64,000 nucleotides of DNA from Streptomyces sp. CBMA156. GTDB taxonomy: Bacteria; Actinomycetota; Actinomycetes; Streptomycetales; Streptomycetaceae. This document shows positions 33,868 to 41,928 of the stretch, in pieces. Numbering within the stretch: position 1 is the first letter of the stretch; each line of letters opens with the position of its first letter. Under the pieces are notes generated by a model. The model was given only the letters and a program-made list of their open reading frames with translations. It was not told the DNA's origin and searched no databases. The stretch covers positions 16,196-80,195 of the forward strand of contig NZ_MSJQ01000426.1 in the NCBI RefSeq assembly GCF_014596515.1. The letters run 5' to 3'. A program made the translations under genes and the position numbers.

Positions 33868-34509
33868 TCACGGCCAGACCAGGCAGTACAGCTGGTGCCC
33901 GGCCTCGTGCAGCCGGTTGGCGAAGTCCTGCCACTCGTGCAGCATGCTGTAGATCACGAACGCGTCCCGCGGTCCGCGCCGGTCCGGCACGGTGGACCAG
34001 ATGAAGGCGGCGGCGCCGAGTTCGGTCTCGTCGGCCTTGCGCAGCGGTTCGACGACGTTGTGGGGGAGCTGGACGACGGCGTAGTCGGGGTGCAGCACGA
34101 CCAGCTCCAGCGGCGGCACCTGGTGCAGCGGGACCCCCTGGATGCCGGTGAGCACCATGGCGCTCATGGTCTCCGGTTTGATCTTGGTGGAGAGGTGGCC
34201 GGTGGGGGAGCCGCTGGTCTCCATCAGGTCGCCGAGCCGCCCCAGCGAGCCCAGCTCGCCGGCGTCCAGGCCGAGTCCGCCGGGCCCCAGGGCGGTGGGG
34301 ACTCTGGCGGCGGTCGCGCGGTCAGGGGCGCCGAAGTACTTGTACGTCACCCCCACGCGTCCCTCACCCCGCCTCTCACCGCCGCGACGACCTCGACCCG
34401 TACCCGCTCCCGCACCCGCTCCCGTACCCCCGCGTGCGGCCTCGGTGGGCCGGCGGGAGCCCCCCGCGGCCTCGTCGTAGCCGTCCTGCGCCTCGGACAC
34501 TCGGACCAT
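33868..34509 (-). CDS. conserved actinobacterial protein of unknown function; element target gene
   Basis: The protein is 213 residues if it starts at the ATG at 34509 (GGTGAGG upstream). A shorter start at GTG 34350 (VTYKYFGAPD) skips a Gly/Arg/Ala-rich low-complexity stretch and is also credible. The body contains LGSLGRLGDLMETSGSP, the strand pair LELVVLHPDYAVVQLPHNVV and a C-terminal helix (LHEWQDFANRLHEAGHQLY). I do not know its function. The last codons are supplied by the integrated element, which preserves the protein exactly. It is divergent from hemL. Confidence 0.75.
   Translation of the reverse strand: MVRVSEAQDGYDEAAGGSRRPTEAARGGTGAGAGAGTGRGRRGGERRGEGRVGVTYKYFGAPDRATAARVPTALGPGGLGLDAGELGSLGRLGDLMETSGSPTGHLSTKIKPETMSAMVLTGIQGVPLHQVPPLELVVLHPDYAVVQLPHNVVEPLRKADETELGAAAFIWSTVPDRRGPRDAFVIYSMLHEWQDFANRLHEAGHQLYCLVWP
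33872..33943 (+). repeat. attR, 72-bp direct repeat
   Basis: Identical to 4802-4873. It encodes the C-terminal residues of the target gene on the minus strand. The element side carries its own stop codon and a synonymous final Pro codon. Confidence 0.93.
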
Positions 34510-34659
34510 CCTCACCGGAATTCGCCGGAATCGACAGACCCCCGCACGTCCGGCGTCCCACCGGTCGTGCTCCTTACCCGTCATGCGCCGCCGTACCCAC
34601 TCGCGGTACGCGGCAGTCCTCTTCACACCCCTGCACACAGACCGGAGCGCCTGCGCACT

Positions 34660-34763
34660 CTGTGTACACAGTCTGACTGGTCCCCGGTCCGGTGCAGTCA
34701 GCGGCCCCTGCTGTACGGACAACCGTACAGACAACGGTGCCCGGATCATCGTTCCAGATGATC
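34660..34763. promoter_or_regulatory. three palindromes upstream of hemL
   Basis: CTGTGTACACAG (34660-34671), CTGTACGG-ACAA-CCGTACAG (34711-34730) and GATCATC-GTTCCA-GATGATC (34744-34763) are each perfect. They lie in the 290-bp region between the divergent target gene and hemL. The first two share TGTAC, so one dimeric regulator may bind both. The regulator is unknown. Confidence 0.6.
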
Positions 34764-34802
34764 GGGTCGGACATGCAGAGCGCAAGGACACGATTTGAGA
34801 CC

Positions 34803-36131
34803 ATGTCTTTTGTGAGCTATCCCTACGAAGCCCCCCAGTCCCAGTCGCTGTTCGACCGCGCCTCCGTGGTGACCCCCGGCGGCGTCAACTCCCCGGTGCG
34901 CGCCTTCCGCGCGGTCGGCGGCACGCCGCGCTTCATGGTGTCCGGCACCGGCCCCTACCTCACCGACGCCGACGGCCGCGAGTACGTCGACCTGGTGTGC
35001 TCGTGGGGTCCGATGATCCTCGGCCACGCGCACCCCGAGGTGATCGACGCCGTCCGGCGGGCCGTCTCCCACGGCACCTCCTTCGGCACTCCCGGCCAAG
35101 GCGAGGTCGAGCTGGCCGAGGAGATCGTCGCCCGGGTCGCCCCGGTCGAGCAGGTCCGCCTGGTCTCCTCGGGCACCGAGGCCACGATGTCCGCGATCCG
35201 GCTGGCCCGCGGCTTCACCGGCCGCGCGAAGGTGGTCAAGTTCGCCGGCTGCTACCACGGTCACGTGGACGCGCTGCTGGCCGCCGCCGGTTCCGGCGTG
35301 GCCACCTTCGGCCTGCCGGACACCCCGGGCGTCACCGGCGCCCAGGCCGGCGACACCATCGTGCTGCCGTACAACGACCTGGCCGCCGTCGAGCGGGCGT
35401 TCGCCGCCCACCCGGGCGAGATCGCCTGTGTGATCACCGAGGCCTCGCCCGGCAACATGGGCGTCGTCCCGCCGCTGCCCGGCTTCAACGGCGGCCTGGC
35501 CCGGCTCTGCCGGGAGAACGGCGCGCTGTTCATCTCCGACGAGGTGATGACCGGCTTCCGCGTCTCCAAGGCCGGCTGGTACGGCCTGGAGGCCGCGAAC
35601 GAGGGCTGGGCGCCGGACCTGCTGACCTTCGGCAAGGTCATGGGCGGCGGCTTCCCGGCCGCGGCCTTCGGCGGCCGCGCCGACGTGATGGCGCACCTGG
35701 CCCCGGCCGGCCCGGTCTACCAGGCGGGCACCCTGTCCGGGAACCCGATCGCCACCGCGGCCGGCCTGGCCCAGCTGCGCGGCTGCACCGACGAGGTGTA
35801 CGCGACGGTGGACCGGGTCGCCGCCGAGATCTCCGGCCTGGTCACCGAGGCGCTCGCCAAGGAGGGCGTGGCGCACCGTCTCCAGACCGCGGGGAACATG
35901 TTCTCGGTGTTCTTCACCGAGGCCGCCGTCACCGACTACGACGAGGCGAAGACCCAGGAGGCGTACCGTTTCACCGCCTTCTTCCACGCGATGCTGGCCG
36001 AGGGCGTCTACCTGCCGCCATCCGCCTTCGAGTCCTGGTTCGTCTCGGCGGCCCACGACGAGCGGGCGATCGAGCGGATCGCCGCCGCGCTGCCGGCCGC
36101 CGCGCGCGCCGCTGCCGCCGCCACGGCCTGA
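34803..36131 (+). CDS. hemL: glutamate-1-semialdehyde 2,1-aminomutase
   Basis: The 442-residue protein is a class-III PLP aminotransferase fold with the HemL signature: TPGGVNSPVRAF at the N terminus, SSGTEATMSAIRLARG, and LTFGKVMGGGFP with K278 as Schiff-base lysine. It makes 5-aminolevulinate from glutamate-1-semialdehyde in the C5 tetrapyrrole pathway. The ATG at 34803 begins MSFVSYPYEAPQS; an earlier in-frame codon would run through the palindromes. It lies next to cytochrome c assembly genes, linking haem supply to haem use. Confidence 0.96.
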   Translation: MSFVSYPYEAPQSQSLFDRASVVTPGGVNSPVRAFRAVGGTPRFMVSGTGPYLTDADGREYVDLVCSWGPMILGHAHPEVIDAVRRAVSHGTSFGTPGQGEVELAEEIVARVAPVEQVRLVSSGTEATMSAIRLARGFTGRAKVVKFAGCYHGHVDALLAAAGSGVATFGLPDTPGVTGAQAGDTIVLPYNDLAAVERAFAAHPGEIACVITEASPGNMGVVPPLPGFNGGLARLCRENGALFISDEVMTGFRVSKAGWYGLEAANEGWAPDLLTFGKVMGGGFPAAAFGGRADVMAHLAPAGPVYQAGTLSGNPIATAAGLAQLRGCTDEVYATVDRVAAEISGLVTEALAKEGVAHRLQTAGNMFSVFFTEAAVTDYDEAKTQEAYRFTAFFHAMLAEGVYLPPSAFESWFVSAAHDERAIERIAAALPAAARAAAAATA

Positions 36132-36160
36132 ACCCTCTGAGTCCCAGGAGTAGTCGAGAA

Positions 36161-36844
36161 GTGAGCGCCAAAGAGATCACCGTCGTCCACGTGATGCGGC
36201 ACGGCGAGGTGCACAACCCGGAGGGCGTCCTGTACGGGCGGCTGCCGGACTACCACCTGTCCGAGCTGGGCCGGAAGATGGCCGAGCGGGTCGGTGAGGA
36301 CCTGGCCGACCGGGACGTCACCCACGTGGTGGCCTCCCCGCTGGAGCGGGCCCAGGAGACCGCCGCGCCGATCGCCGGGGCACACGGCCTGGAGGTCGCG
36401 GTGGACGGGCGGCTGATCGAGGCGGAGAACGTCTTCGAGGGCAAGACCTTCGGCGTCGGCGACGGTTCGCTGCGGAACCCGGGTTACTGGAAGTACCTCA
36501 CCAACCCGTTCAAGCCCTCCTGGGGCGAGCCGTACCTCGACCAGGTGGTGCGGATGATGGGTGCGCTCGGCGCCGCCAGGGACGCCGCGCGCGGGCACGA
36601 GGCGGTCTGCGTCAGCCACCAGCTGCCGATCTGGATCCTCCGCTCCTTCGTGGAGCGCCGCCGGCTCTGGCACGACCCGCGCAACCGGCAGTGCTCGCTG
36701 GCCTCGCTGACCAGCTTCACCTTCGAGGACGACAGGATCGTCTCGGTCGGCTACCGCGAGCCGGCCCGCGACCTGCTGCCCGCGCACCTGGTGGGCAAGG
36801 GCCGCAAGGGAGACAAGCCGGTGGGCAAGAGCTTCGGCGCCTAG
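36161..36844 (+). CDS. histidine phosphatase (phosphoglycerate-mutase-like) family protein
   Basis: The 227-residue protein starts at the GTG at 36161, after an AGGAG 11 bases upstream. HVMRHGEVHNP carries the phospho-accepting His (RHG). The second catalytic His is in CVSHQLPIW, and Arg/Glu positions (ASPLERAQET, LIEAENVFEG) fit the fold. The substrate is unknown. It follows hemL by 29 bp in the same direction and ends at a terminator-like hairpin, so the two are probably one transcript. Confidence 0.88.
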   Translation: MSAKEITVVHVMRHGEVHNPEGVLYGRLPDYHLSELGRKMAERVGEDLADRDVTHVVASPLERAQETAAPIAGAHGLEVAVDGRLIEAENVFEGKTFGVGDGSLRNPGYWKYLTNPFKPSWGEPYLDQVVRMMGALGAARDAARGHEAVCVSHQLPIWILRSFVERRRLWHDPRNRQCSLASLTSFTFEDDRIVSVGYREPARDLLPAHLVGKGRKGDKPVGKSFGA

Positions 36845-36874
36845 CCCCGCGTAAGCGGTAGGTAAGTATGACTT

Positions 36875-36904
36875 CGGGTCACCTGGTATCTGCCGGGTGA
36901 CCCG
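36875..36904 (+). terminator. 9-bp stem hairpin after hemL operon
   Basis: CGGGTCACC (36875-36883) and GGTGACCCG (36896-36904) with a 12-base loop, followed by ATTTCG. It separates the hemL unit from the cytochrome c maturation unit. Confidence 0.7.
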
Positions 36905-36987
36905 ATTTCGTCGCAGGTCAGAAGGGGTGCCACGCGCAAGGGAGGACCCCGGCGAACCGGCCCGGAACTCCATGCGAAACTTTTCAC

Positions 36988-37605
36988 ATGTCTGCCATGA
37001 CGCGCCCCCGTCCCCGTGTCGCCGCAGCAGCCGCCGCCACCGTCGCCGCCGCTGCGCTCGCCCTCACCGGTTGCTCCTCCGCGGGCTCGTCGGGCAGCGG
37101 CGAGGGCCAGGTCGGCTTCGTCACGGTCAAGGGCACCAACCTGTCGAAGGCGGACGCCGGCAAGCGCGGGGACGCGCCGGACATCACCGGGGAGACGCTG
37201 GAGGGCACCCCGGCCAAGCTCTCCGACTACCGGGGCAAGGTCGTCGTGCTGAACGTCTGGGGCTCCTGGTGCGGTCCGTGCCGGGCCGAGGCCAAGAGCC
37301 TCCAGAACGTCTCGGAGAAGTACAAGGACCAGGGCGTCCAGTTCCTCGGCATCAACACCCGGGACACCGAGAAGCAGAACGCCGTCCGCTTCGAGCAGGA
37401 GCAGGGCGTCACGTACCCGAGCCTGTTCGACCCGGCCGGCACCCAGCTCCTGAAGTTCCCCAAGGGCAGCCTCAACCCGCAGTCCATCCCGACCACCCTG
37501 ATCGTCGACCGCGACGGCAAGCTCGCCGCCCGCGCCGTCGGCGGCACCACCGAGGACGCGCTGGAGTCGATCCTCCAGCCGGTGGTCGCGGAGCAGAAGC
37601 AGTGA
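36988..37605 (+). CDS. resA: ResA/TlpA-like thioredoxin lipoprotein
   Basis: The 205-residue protein has an N-terminal signal (VAAAAAATVAAAALALTGC) with a lipobox Cys at residue 29, so it is anchored outside the membrane. The thioredoxin fold has the active site SWCGPCRAE (C95, C98) and the cis-Pro region SIPTTLIVD. It would reduce apocytochrome c cysteines before haem ligation, drawing electrons from the CcdA protein encoded next. The stop overlaps the next start. Confidence 0.92.
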   Translation: MSAMTRPRPRVAAAAAATVAAAALALTGCSSAGSSGSGEGQVGFVTVKGTNLSKADAGKRGDAPDITGETLEGTPAKLSDYRGKVVVLNVWGSWCGPCRAEAKSLQNVSEKYKDQGVQFLGINTRDTEKQNAVRFEQEQGVTYPSLFDPAGTQLLKFPKGSLNPQSIPTTLIVDRDGKLAARAVGGTTEDALESILQPVVAEQKQ

Positions 37606-38375
37606 GTCTGCCGCAGCAGCTCGCCGACACCACCTCGACCGTCCAGAGCGGCGCGCTGCTGGCCGCCGCTCCGGTCGCGCTGCTGGCGGGGCTGGCGTCC
37701 TTCTTCTCGCCGTGCGTGCTGCCGCTCGTCCCCGGCTACCTGTCGTACGTGACCGGCTTCTCCGCCGCGGACCTCGCGGACGCCCGCGGCTCCCGGCGCG
37801 GCCGGATGCTGCTCGGCGTGGTGCTGTTCATCCTCGGTTTCACCGCGGTGTTCGTCTCCACCGGAGCCCTGTTCGGCTACTTCGGCCAGGAGCTCCAGGA
37901 CTACAAGCGGATCATCAGCATCGTGCTGGGTTCGCTCACCATCGTGATGGGCCTGGCGTTCATGGGCCTGGTGCCCGGGCTGAGCATGCGCGAGGTCCGG
38001 TCGCACCGCCGCCCGGCCGTCGGCCTGCTGGGCGCCCCGATGCTCGGAGTGGTGTTCGGCGTCGGCTGGACGCCCTGCATGGGGCCGACCCTGACGGCCG
38101 TGCAGAACCTGGCCCTGAACCAGGCCGACGCCCAGCGCGGCGCGCTGCTGACCACCTTCTACTGCCTGGGCCTCGGCGTACCGTTCATCCTGGCCGCGGT
38201 GGCCTTCCGCAGGGCGCTGGGCGCCTTCGGCTGGGTCAAGCGGCACTACCCGCTCGTCATGAGGATCGGCGGCGGCATGCTCGTCGCGGTCGGTCTGCTG
38301 CTCGTCACCGGGATCTGGGACTCGATGATGAGCCAGTTGCAGTCCTGGACCGCCGACTTCCAGATCGGAATCTGA
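37602..38375 (+). CDS. ccdA: CcdA-type thiol-disulfide transmembrane transporter
   Basis: The 257-residue, six-helix protein has paired cysteines in ASFFSPCVLPLVPGYLSYV and FGVGWTPCMGPTL, the redox pair that moves electrons from cytosolic thioredoxin across the membrane. The GTG at 37602 overlaps the ResA stop (GTGA). Its position between resA and resB is the standard system II cytochrome c maturation order. Confidence 0.93.
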   Translation: MSLPQQLADTTSTVQSGALLAAAPVALLAGLASFFSPCVLPLVPGYLSYVTGFSAADLADARGSRRGRMLLGVVLFILGFTAVFVSTGALFGYFGQELQDYKRIISIVLGSLTIVMGLAFMGLVPGLSMREVRSHRRPAVGLLGAPMLGVVFGVGWTPCMGPTLTAVQNLALNQADAQRGALLTTFYCLGLGVPFILAAVAFRRALGAFGWVKRHYPLVMRIGGGMLVAVGLLLVTGIWDSMMSQLQSWTADFQIGI

Positions 38376-38377
38376 CC

Positions 38378-40198
38378 GTGAGCAAGACCACGACCGAGAC
38401 CGAGCAGCCCCCGGCGCCGGACGACGCCGCCGCCGAACGGCTCAGCACCGCGCCGGTCGAGTCCGAGGGACCGGTCGGCATAGGGGCGTTCGGCTGGGCG
38501 CGCTGGATGTGGCGCCAGCTGACCTCGATGCGGGTCGCCCTGGTCCTGCTGTTCCTGCTGTCGCTGGCCGCCATCCCGGGCTCGCTGATCCCGCAGAACG
38601 GCCAGAACCAGTTCAAGGTGCAGACCTGGAAGGCGCAGCACACCACGGTCGCGCCGATCTACGAGAAGCTCCAGCTGTTCGACGTCTACAGCTCGGTCTG
38701 GTTCTCCGCGATCTACATCCTGCTGTTCGTCTCGCTGGCCGGCTGCATCGTCCCGCGCACCTGGCAGTTCGTCGGCGTGCTGCGCTCCCAGCCGCCGGCC
38801 GCGCCGCGCAACCTGACCCGGATGCCGGTGCACGCGGCCTGGCGCACCACGGCGGACGCCGGGACGGTGAACGCCGCCGCGCACCGGCTGCTGAGCAAGC
38901 GCGGCTTCCGCGCCCACCTGTCCGGCGGCGCGGTGGCCGCCGAGAAGGGCTACCTGCGCGAGGTCGGCAACCTGCTCTTCCACCTGTCGCTGTTCGCGCT
39001 GCTCGGCGGCTTCGCCTGGTCCAGCCTGGCCGCCGGCACCGGCGGCAAGCTGATGGTCGAGGGCGAGGGCTACTCCAACACCATCACCCAGCTCGACGAC
39101 TTCACCGGCACCCGGTTCTACGGCAGTCAGGACCTGGACCCCTTCTACCTGAAGCTGAACGGCTTCACCTCGGAGTTCCAGACCAAGGGCGACCAGATCG
39201 GTGCCGCCCGGCAGTTCACCGCGAACGTCGAGTACTACGAGGGCAGCGACCAGTCGAAGCTCAAGCAGTCGACGATCGAGGTCAACCACCCGCTGGAGAT
39301 CGGCGGCAGCAAGGTCTACCTGATCGGCCACGGCTACGCCCCGGTGATCACCCTCAAGAACGGCAAGGGCGACGTCGTCTACCAGGGCGCCGTCCCGTTC
39401 CTGCCGCAGGACGGCAACCTGACCTCCACCGGCGTCGTGAAGGCCTCCGACTACGGCGTCGGTCCGGACGGCAACAAGACCCAGATGGGCTTCTCCGGCT
39501 TCTTCCTGCCGACCGCCCCGCTGAGCTTCGAGGGCACCGGACCGGTCTCGCTGTTCCCCGGTGCCGCCGCCCCCGAGCTGGTGCTGAACGCCTTCGCGGG
39601 CGACCTGGGCACCGACTCCGGCCTGCCGCAGAACGTCTACCAGCTCAACACCCGCAAGCTCACCCAGCTGACCCAGGACGGCCAGCCGGCCAAGGCCAGG
39701 CTCAAGCCGGGCCAGGGCTGGACCCTCCCCGACGGCTACGGCTCCGTCACCTTCGAGGGCTACAAGCAGTGGGCCAGCTTCAACATCACGCACCGCCCGG
39801 GCAACGAGATCGCCCTGGCCGGCGGCGTGCTGGCGATCCTCGGCCTGATCGGCTCGCTGTTCATCCAGCGCCGCCGGATCTGGGTGCGGGCGGTCGCCCT
39901 GCCGGGCGGCGGCACCCAGGTGGAGCTGGCCGGGCTGGCCCGCAGCGAGTCGGCGAAGATCGCCGAGGAGCTGGCGGAACTCGCGGTGGACCTCCAGGAC
40001 GACGCCCCGGCCTCCGAGGAGGACGACGCCCCGGCCTCCGACGGGGACGACGCCCCGGCCTCCGACGGGGTCGACGAGGACGATGAGGACGGCGCCGGGC
40101 GACCGGCCGCCGCGCCCGAGCCCGACGCAGTGCCCGACGACCCCGAGGCCGAGGCCTCAGCCCCCGCAGTCCCTGCCGACCAGAACTCCAAGGAGTAG
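38378..40198 (+). CDS. resB: cytochrome c biogenesis protein ResB
   Basis: The 606-residue protein has the ResB layout: membrane helices near the N terminus (MRVALVLLFLLSLAAIPGSL, AIYILLFVSLAGCIV), a third (LLFHLSLFALLGGFAW), a large extracytoplasmic domain, and a final helix (EIALAGGVLAILGLIGSLFI). The C-terminal cytoplasmic tail is very acidic and contains three tandem copies of an 8-residue unit (DDAPASEE/DDAPASDG). Together with CcsB it forms the haem export and ligation complex. It starts at the GTG at 38378, two bases after the ccdA stop. Confidence 0.93.
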   Translation: MSKTTTETEQPPAPDDAAAERLSTAPVESEGPVGIGAFGWARWMWRQLTSMRVALVLLFLLSLAAIPGSLIPQNGQNQFKVQTWKAQHTTVAPIYEKLQLFDVYSSVWFSAIYILLFVSLAGCIVPRTWQFVGVLRSQPPAAPRNLTRMPVHAAWRTTADAGTVNAAAHRLLSKRGFRAHLSGGAVAAEKGYLREVGNLLFHLSLFALLGGFAWSSLAAGTGGKLMVEGEGYSNTITQLDDFTGTRFYGSQDLDPFYLKLNGFTSEFQTKGDQIGAARQFTANVEYYEGSDQSKLKQSTIEVNHPLEIGGSKVYLIGHGYAPVITLKNGKGDVVYQGAVPFLPQDGNLTSTGVVKASDYGVGPDGNKTQMGFSGFFLPTAPLSFEGTGPVSLFPGAAAPELVLNAFAGDLGTDSGLPQNVYQLNTRKLTQLTQDGQPAKARLKPGQGWTLPDGYGSVTFEGYKQWASFNITHRPGNEIALAGGVLAILGLIGSLFIQRRRIWVRAVALPGGGTQVELAGLARSESAKIAEELAELAVDLQDDAPASEEDDAPASDGDDAPASDGVDEDDEDGAGRPAAAPEPDAVPDDPEAEASAPAVPADQNSKE

Positions 40199-40201
40199 AC
40201 G

Positions 40202-41392
40202 GTGCAACTCGCCTCGGCGGTCGACCCACAGCTGGCCGACCTCTCCAACAACCTGATCTATTCGGCGATGGTGGTCTACACGCTCGCCATGTTCGCCCAC
40301 ATGATCGAGTGGACCTTCGGCAGCAAGGGCGCCGTCGCCGTCCGCTCGAAGGAGCAGGCGGGCAGCCTCGGCGAGACCGTCGCGGCAGCGGCGCCGAAGG
40401 GCGCGAAGAAGGTCACCGTCACGGTGGCCGGCGCCGGCGGCGGCACCACCACGCTCACCCGCACCGCGATCGCGGGCGAGGGCGCGACGGTGGTCACCAG
40501 CGGGCGCGCGGCGGACGAGGAGGACGGCCCGGGCGCGGCCGGCACCAACGAGAAGGCCGACCTGGCCGGCCGGATCGCCATCTCGCTCACCGTGCTCGCG
40601 GCCCTGCTGCACGTGGGCGGGATCGTCACCCGCGGCCTGTCGGTGTCCCGCTGGCCGTGGGGCAACATGTACGAGTTCTCCTGCGCCTTCGCCTTCGCGA
40701 TGACGGCCGCGTACCTGGTGCTGCTGGCCGCGAAGAAGAAGGTCCGCTGGCTCGGCCTGCCGGTCGTCCTCGCGGTGCTGCTGACCCTCGGCATCGCCAC
40801 CACGGTGCTGTACACCGACTCCGAGCAGCTCGTCCCGGCGCTGCACTCGCCGTGGCTGGCGATCCACGTGTCCACCGCGATCTTCTGCGGCGGTGCCTTC
40901 TACGCGGCGTTCATCGCCACGCTGCTGTACCTGTGGCAGGACTCGTACCACACCCGGGTCGAGGCCGGGAAGTACGACTTCCTGCAGCCGGGCGCGGCGC
41001 GGTCGCACGACGGGCGGACGTACTCGCGGACGCGGATCCTGCTGGCCCGCGTCCGGGTCTCGGTGTGCAACCGGCTGCCCGCCGCGTCCACCTTCGACAA
41101 GCTGTCCTACCGGATCAACGCCCTGGTCTTCCCGCTGTGGACCTTCACCATCATCGCGGGCGCGATCTGGGCCGAGGCGGCCTGGGGCAAGTACTGGGAG
41201 TGGGACCCGAAGGAGACCTGGTCGTTCATCACCTGGGTCGCCTACGCCTGCTACCTGCACGCCCGGGCGACGGCCGGCTGGAAGGGCCGCAAGGCCGCGT
41301 ACCTGGCGCTGGCGGCGTTCGCCTGCTGGCTCTTCAACTACTACGGCGTGAACATCTTCGTCACCGGAAAGCACTCCTACGCGGGGATCTGA
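40202..41392 (+). CDS. ccsB: cytochrome c biogenesis protein CcsB (CcsA/ResC), haem handling
   Basis: The 396-residue multi-spanning protein has the haem-binding tryptophan-rich motif WGKYWEWDPKETW and flanking conserved His residues (ALHSPWLAIHV, TWVAYACYLHAR). A streptomycete-specific Ala/Thr/Gly-rich cytoplasmic insert lies after the first helix (GAGGGTTTLTRTAI). With ResB it attaches haem to apocytochrome c outside the membrane. The GTG at 40202 is three bases past the resB stop. Confidence 0.93.
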   Translation: MQLASAVDPQLADLSNNLIYSAMVVYTLAMFAHMIEWTFGSKGAVAVRSKEQAGSLGETVAAAAPKGAKKVTVTVAGAGGGTTTLTRTAIAGEGATVVTSGRAADEEDGPGAAGTNEKADLAGRIAISLTVLAALLHVGGIVTRGLSVSRWPWGNMYEFSCAFAFAMTAAYLVLLAAKKKVRWLGLPVVLAVLLTLGIATTVLYTDSEQLVPALHSPWLAIHVSTAIFCGGAFYAAFIATLLYLWQDSYHTRVEAGKYDFLQPGAARSHDGRTYSRTRILLARVRVSVCNRLPAASTFDKLSYRINALVFPLWTFTIIAGAIWAEAAWGKYWEWDPKETWSFITWVAYACYLHARATAGWKGRKAAYLALAAFACWLFNYYGVNIFVTGKHSYAGI

Positions 41393-41414
41393 CCGGGGCA
41401 CACGATCACCCACC

Positions 41415-41443
41415 GGCCCGGCTCTCCCACAGGTAGCCGGGCC
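41415..41443 (+). terminator. 9-bp stem hairpin after ccsB
   Basis: GGCCCGGCT (41415-41423) pairs with AGCCGGGCC (41435-41443) across an 11-base loop, 22 bp after the ccsB stop. Confidence 0.55.
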
Positions 41444-41514
41444 GAGGTGCAGACAGGGGTAGTGCGCGCCGGCCGCCGGCCGGTGCGAGAGGGATTCGAG
41501 GAGGAAATCGCGCG

Positions 41515-41919
41515 ATGGAGTGCGACGAGGTCATGCTGACCGTCCGAATCACCGCCGCCGAGCGCATGCTGCTCCGCAGGCTCGCCCAGGGACACCGGAG
41601 CGACGTGTCCGAGGTGGTGTCCGACGCGCTGCTGGACATCATCCCCACGCTCAGCGCGCCGGGAGACGCCTACCGGCTGCTGGGGGCGCTGGCGGTGCCC
41701 GCGCCCTGCGCCCTGACGGTCTGGCTGCCGACCCCGCTGGCCGACCTGCTGGTGCCCGGCGCGGCCAGGATCGCGCAGATCACCGACGTCCGGGTCGAGT
41801 CGGCGAGCGCCGCCCTGGGCGCGGCGCTGCGGCTCTGGCTGGCCCAGGACCCGGTCCGGCTGGCGACCAACCTGAGCGTGATGCACGCGGGCCGGCCGTC
41901 CGCGCTGATGGCCGCCTGA
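41515..41919 (+). CDS. hypothetical protein with possible ribbon-helix-helix N terminus
   Basis: The 134-residue protein starts at the ATG at 41515 with GAGGAG upstream. The opening (MLTVRITAAERMLLRRLAQG, then SDVSEVVSDALLDII) is a strand-helix-helix order like a ribbon-helix-helix DNA-binding domain. A helical C terminus (ALGAALRLWLAQDPVRLA) follows. It lies between the cytochrome genes and the AfsA homologue, read toward the latter. Not assigned to a family with confidence. Confidence 0.6.
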   Translation: MECDEVMLTVRITAAERMLLRRLAQGHRSDVSEVVSDALLDIIPTLSAPGDAYRLLGALAVPAPCALTVWLPTPLADLLVPGAARIAQITDVRVESASAALGAALRLWLAQDPVRLATNLSVMHAGRPSALMAA

Positions 41920-41928
41920 GCGCGGCCG

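Larger units (their letters stand above)
4802..33943 (+). mobile_element. 29-kb integrative mobilizable element inserted in the 3' end of a protein-coding gene
   Basis: The ends are an identical 72-bp direct repeat (4802-4873 and 33872-33943). The right copy is the last codons of the minus-strand gene 33868-34509 and the left copy is the displaced chromosomal 3' end of that gene. Inside lie an integrase whose stop codon is 70 bp from the right repeat, an excisionase-like HTH protein, a DUF3631 ATPase, a relaxase with an HxxxHxH motif, a MobC-like protein and varied cargo. Several cargo genes have lower GC and mixed codon use compared with the flanks. No FtsK-like translocase or T4SS gene was seen, so transfer probably depends on a helper. 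Confidence 0.9.

Noticed and set aside
4802..33943. Classical AICE of the pSAM2 type
   Set aside because: No FtsK/SpoIIIE-type transfer ATPase was found; a relaxase and MobC-like protein are present instead.
33868..33943. tRNA gene as attachment site
   Set aside because: The 72-bp core has no cloverleaf or T-loop sequence and reads as the end of a protein gene.
34692..34802. Extended N terminus for hemL
   Set aside because: The upstream in-frame extension runs through the palindromes and has no similarity to HemL; the ATG at 34803 matches the family start.
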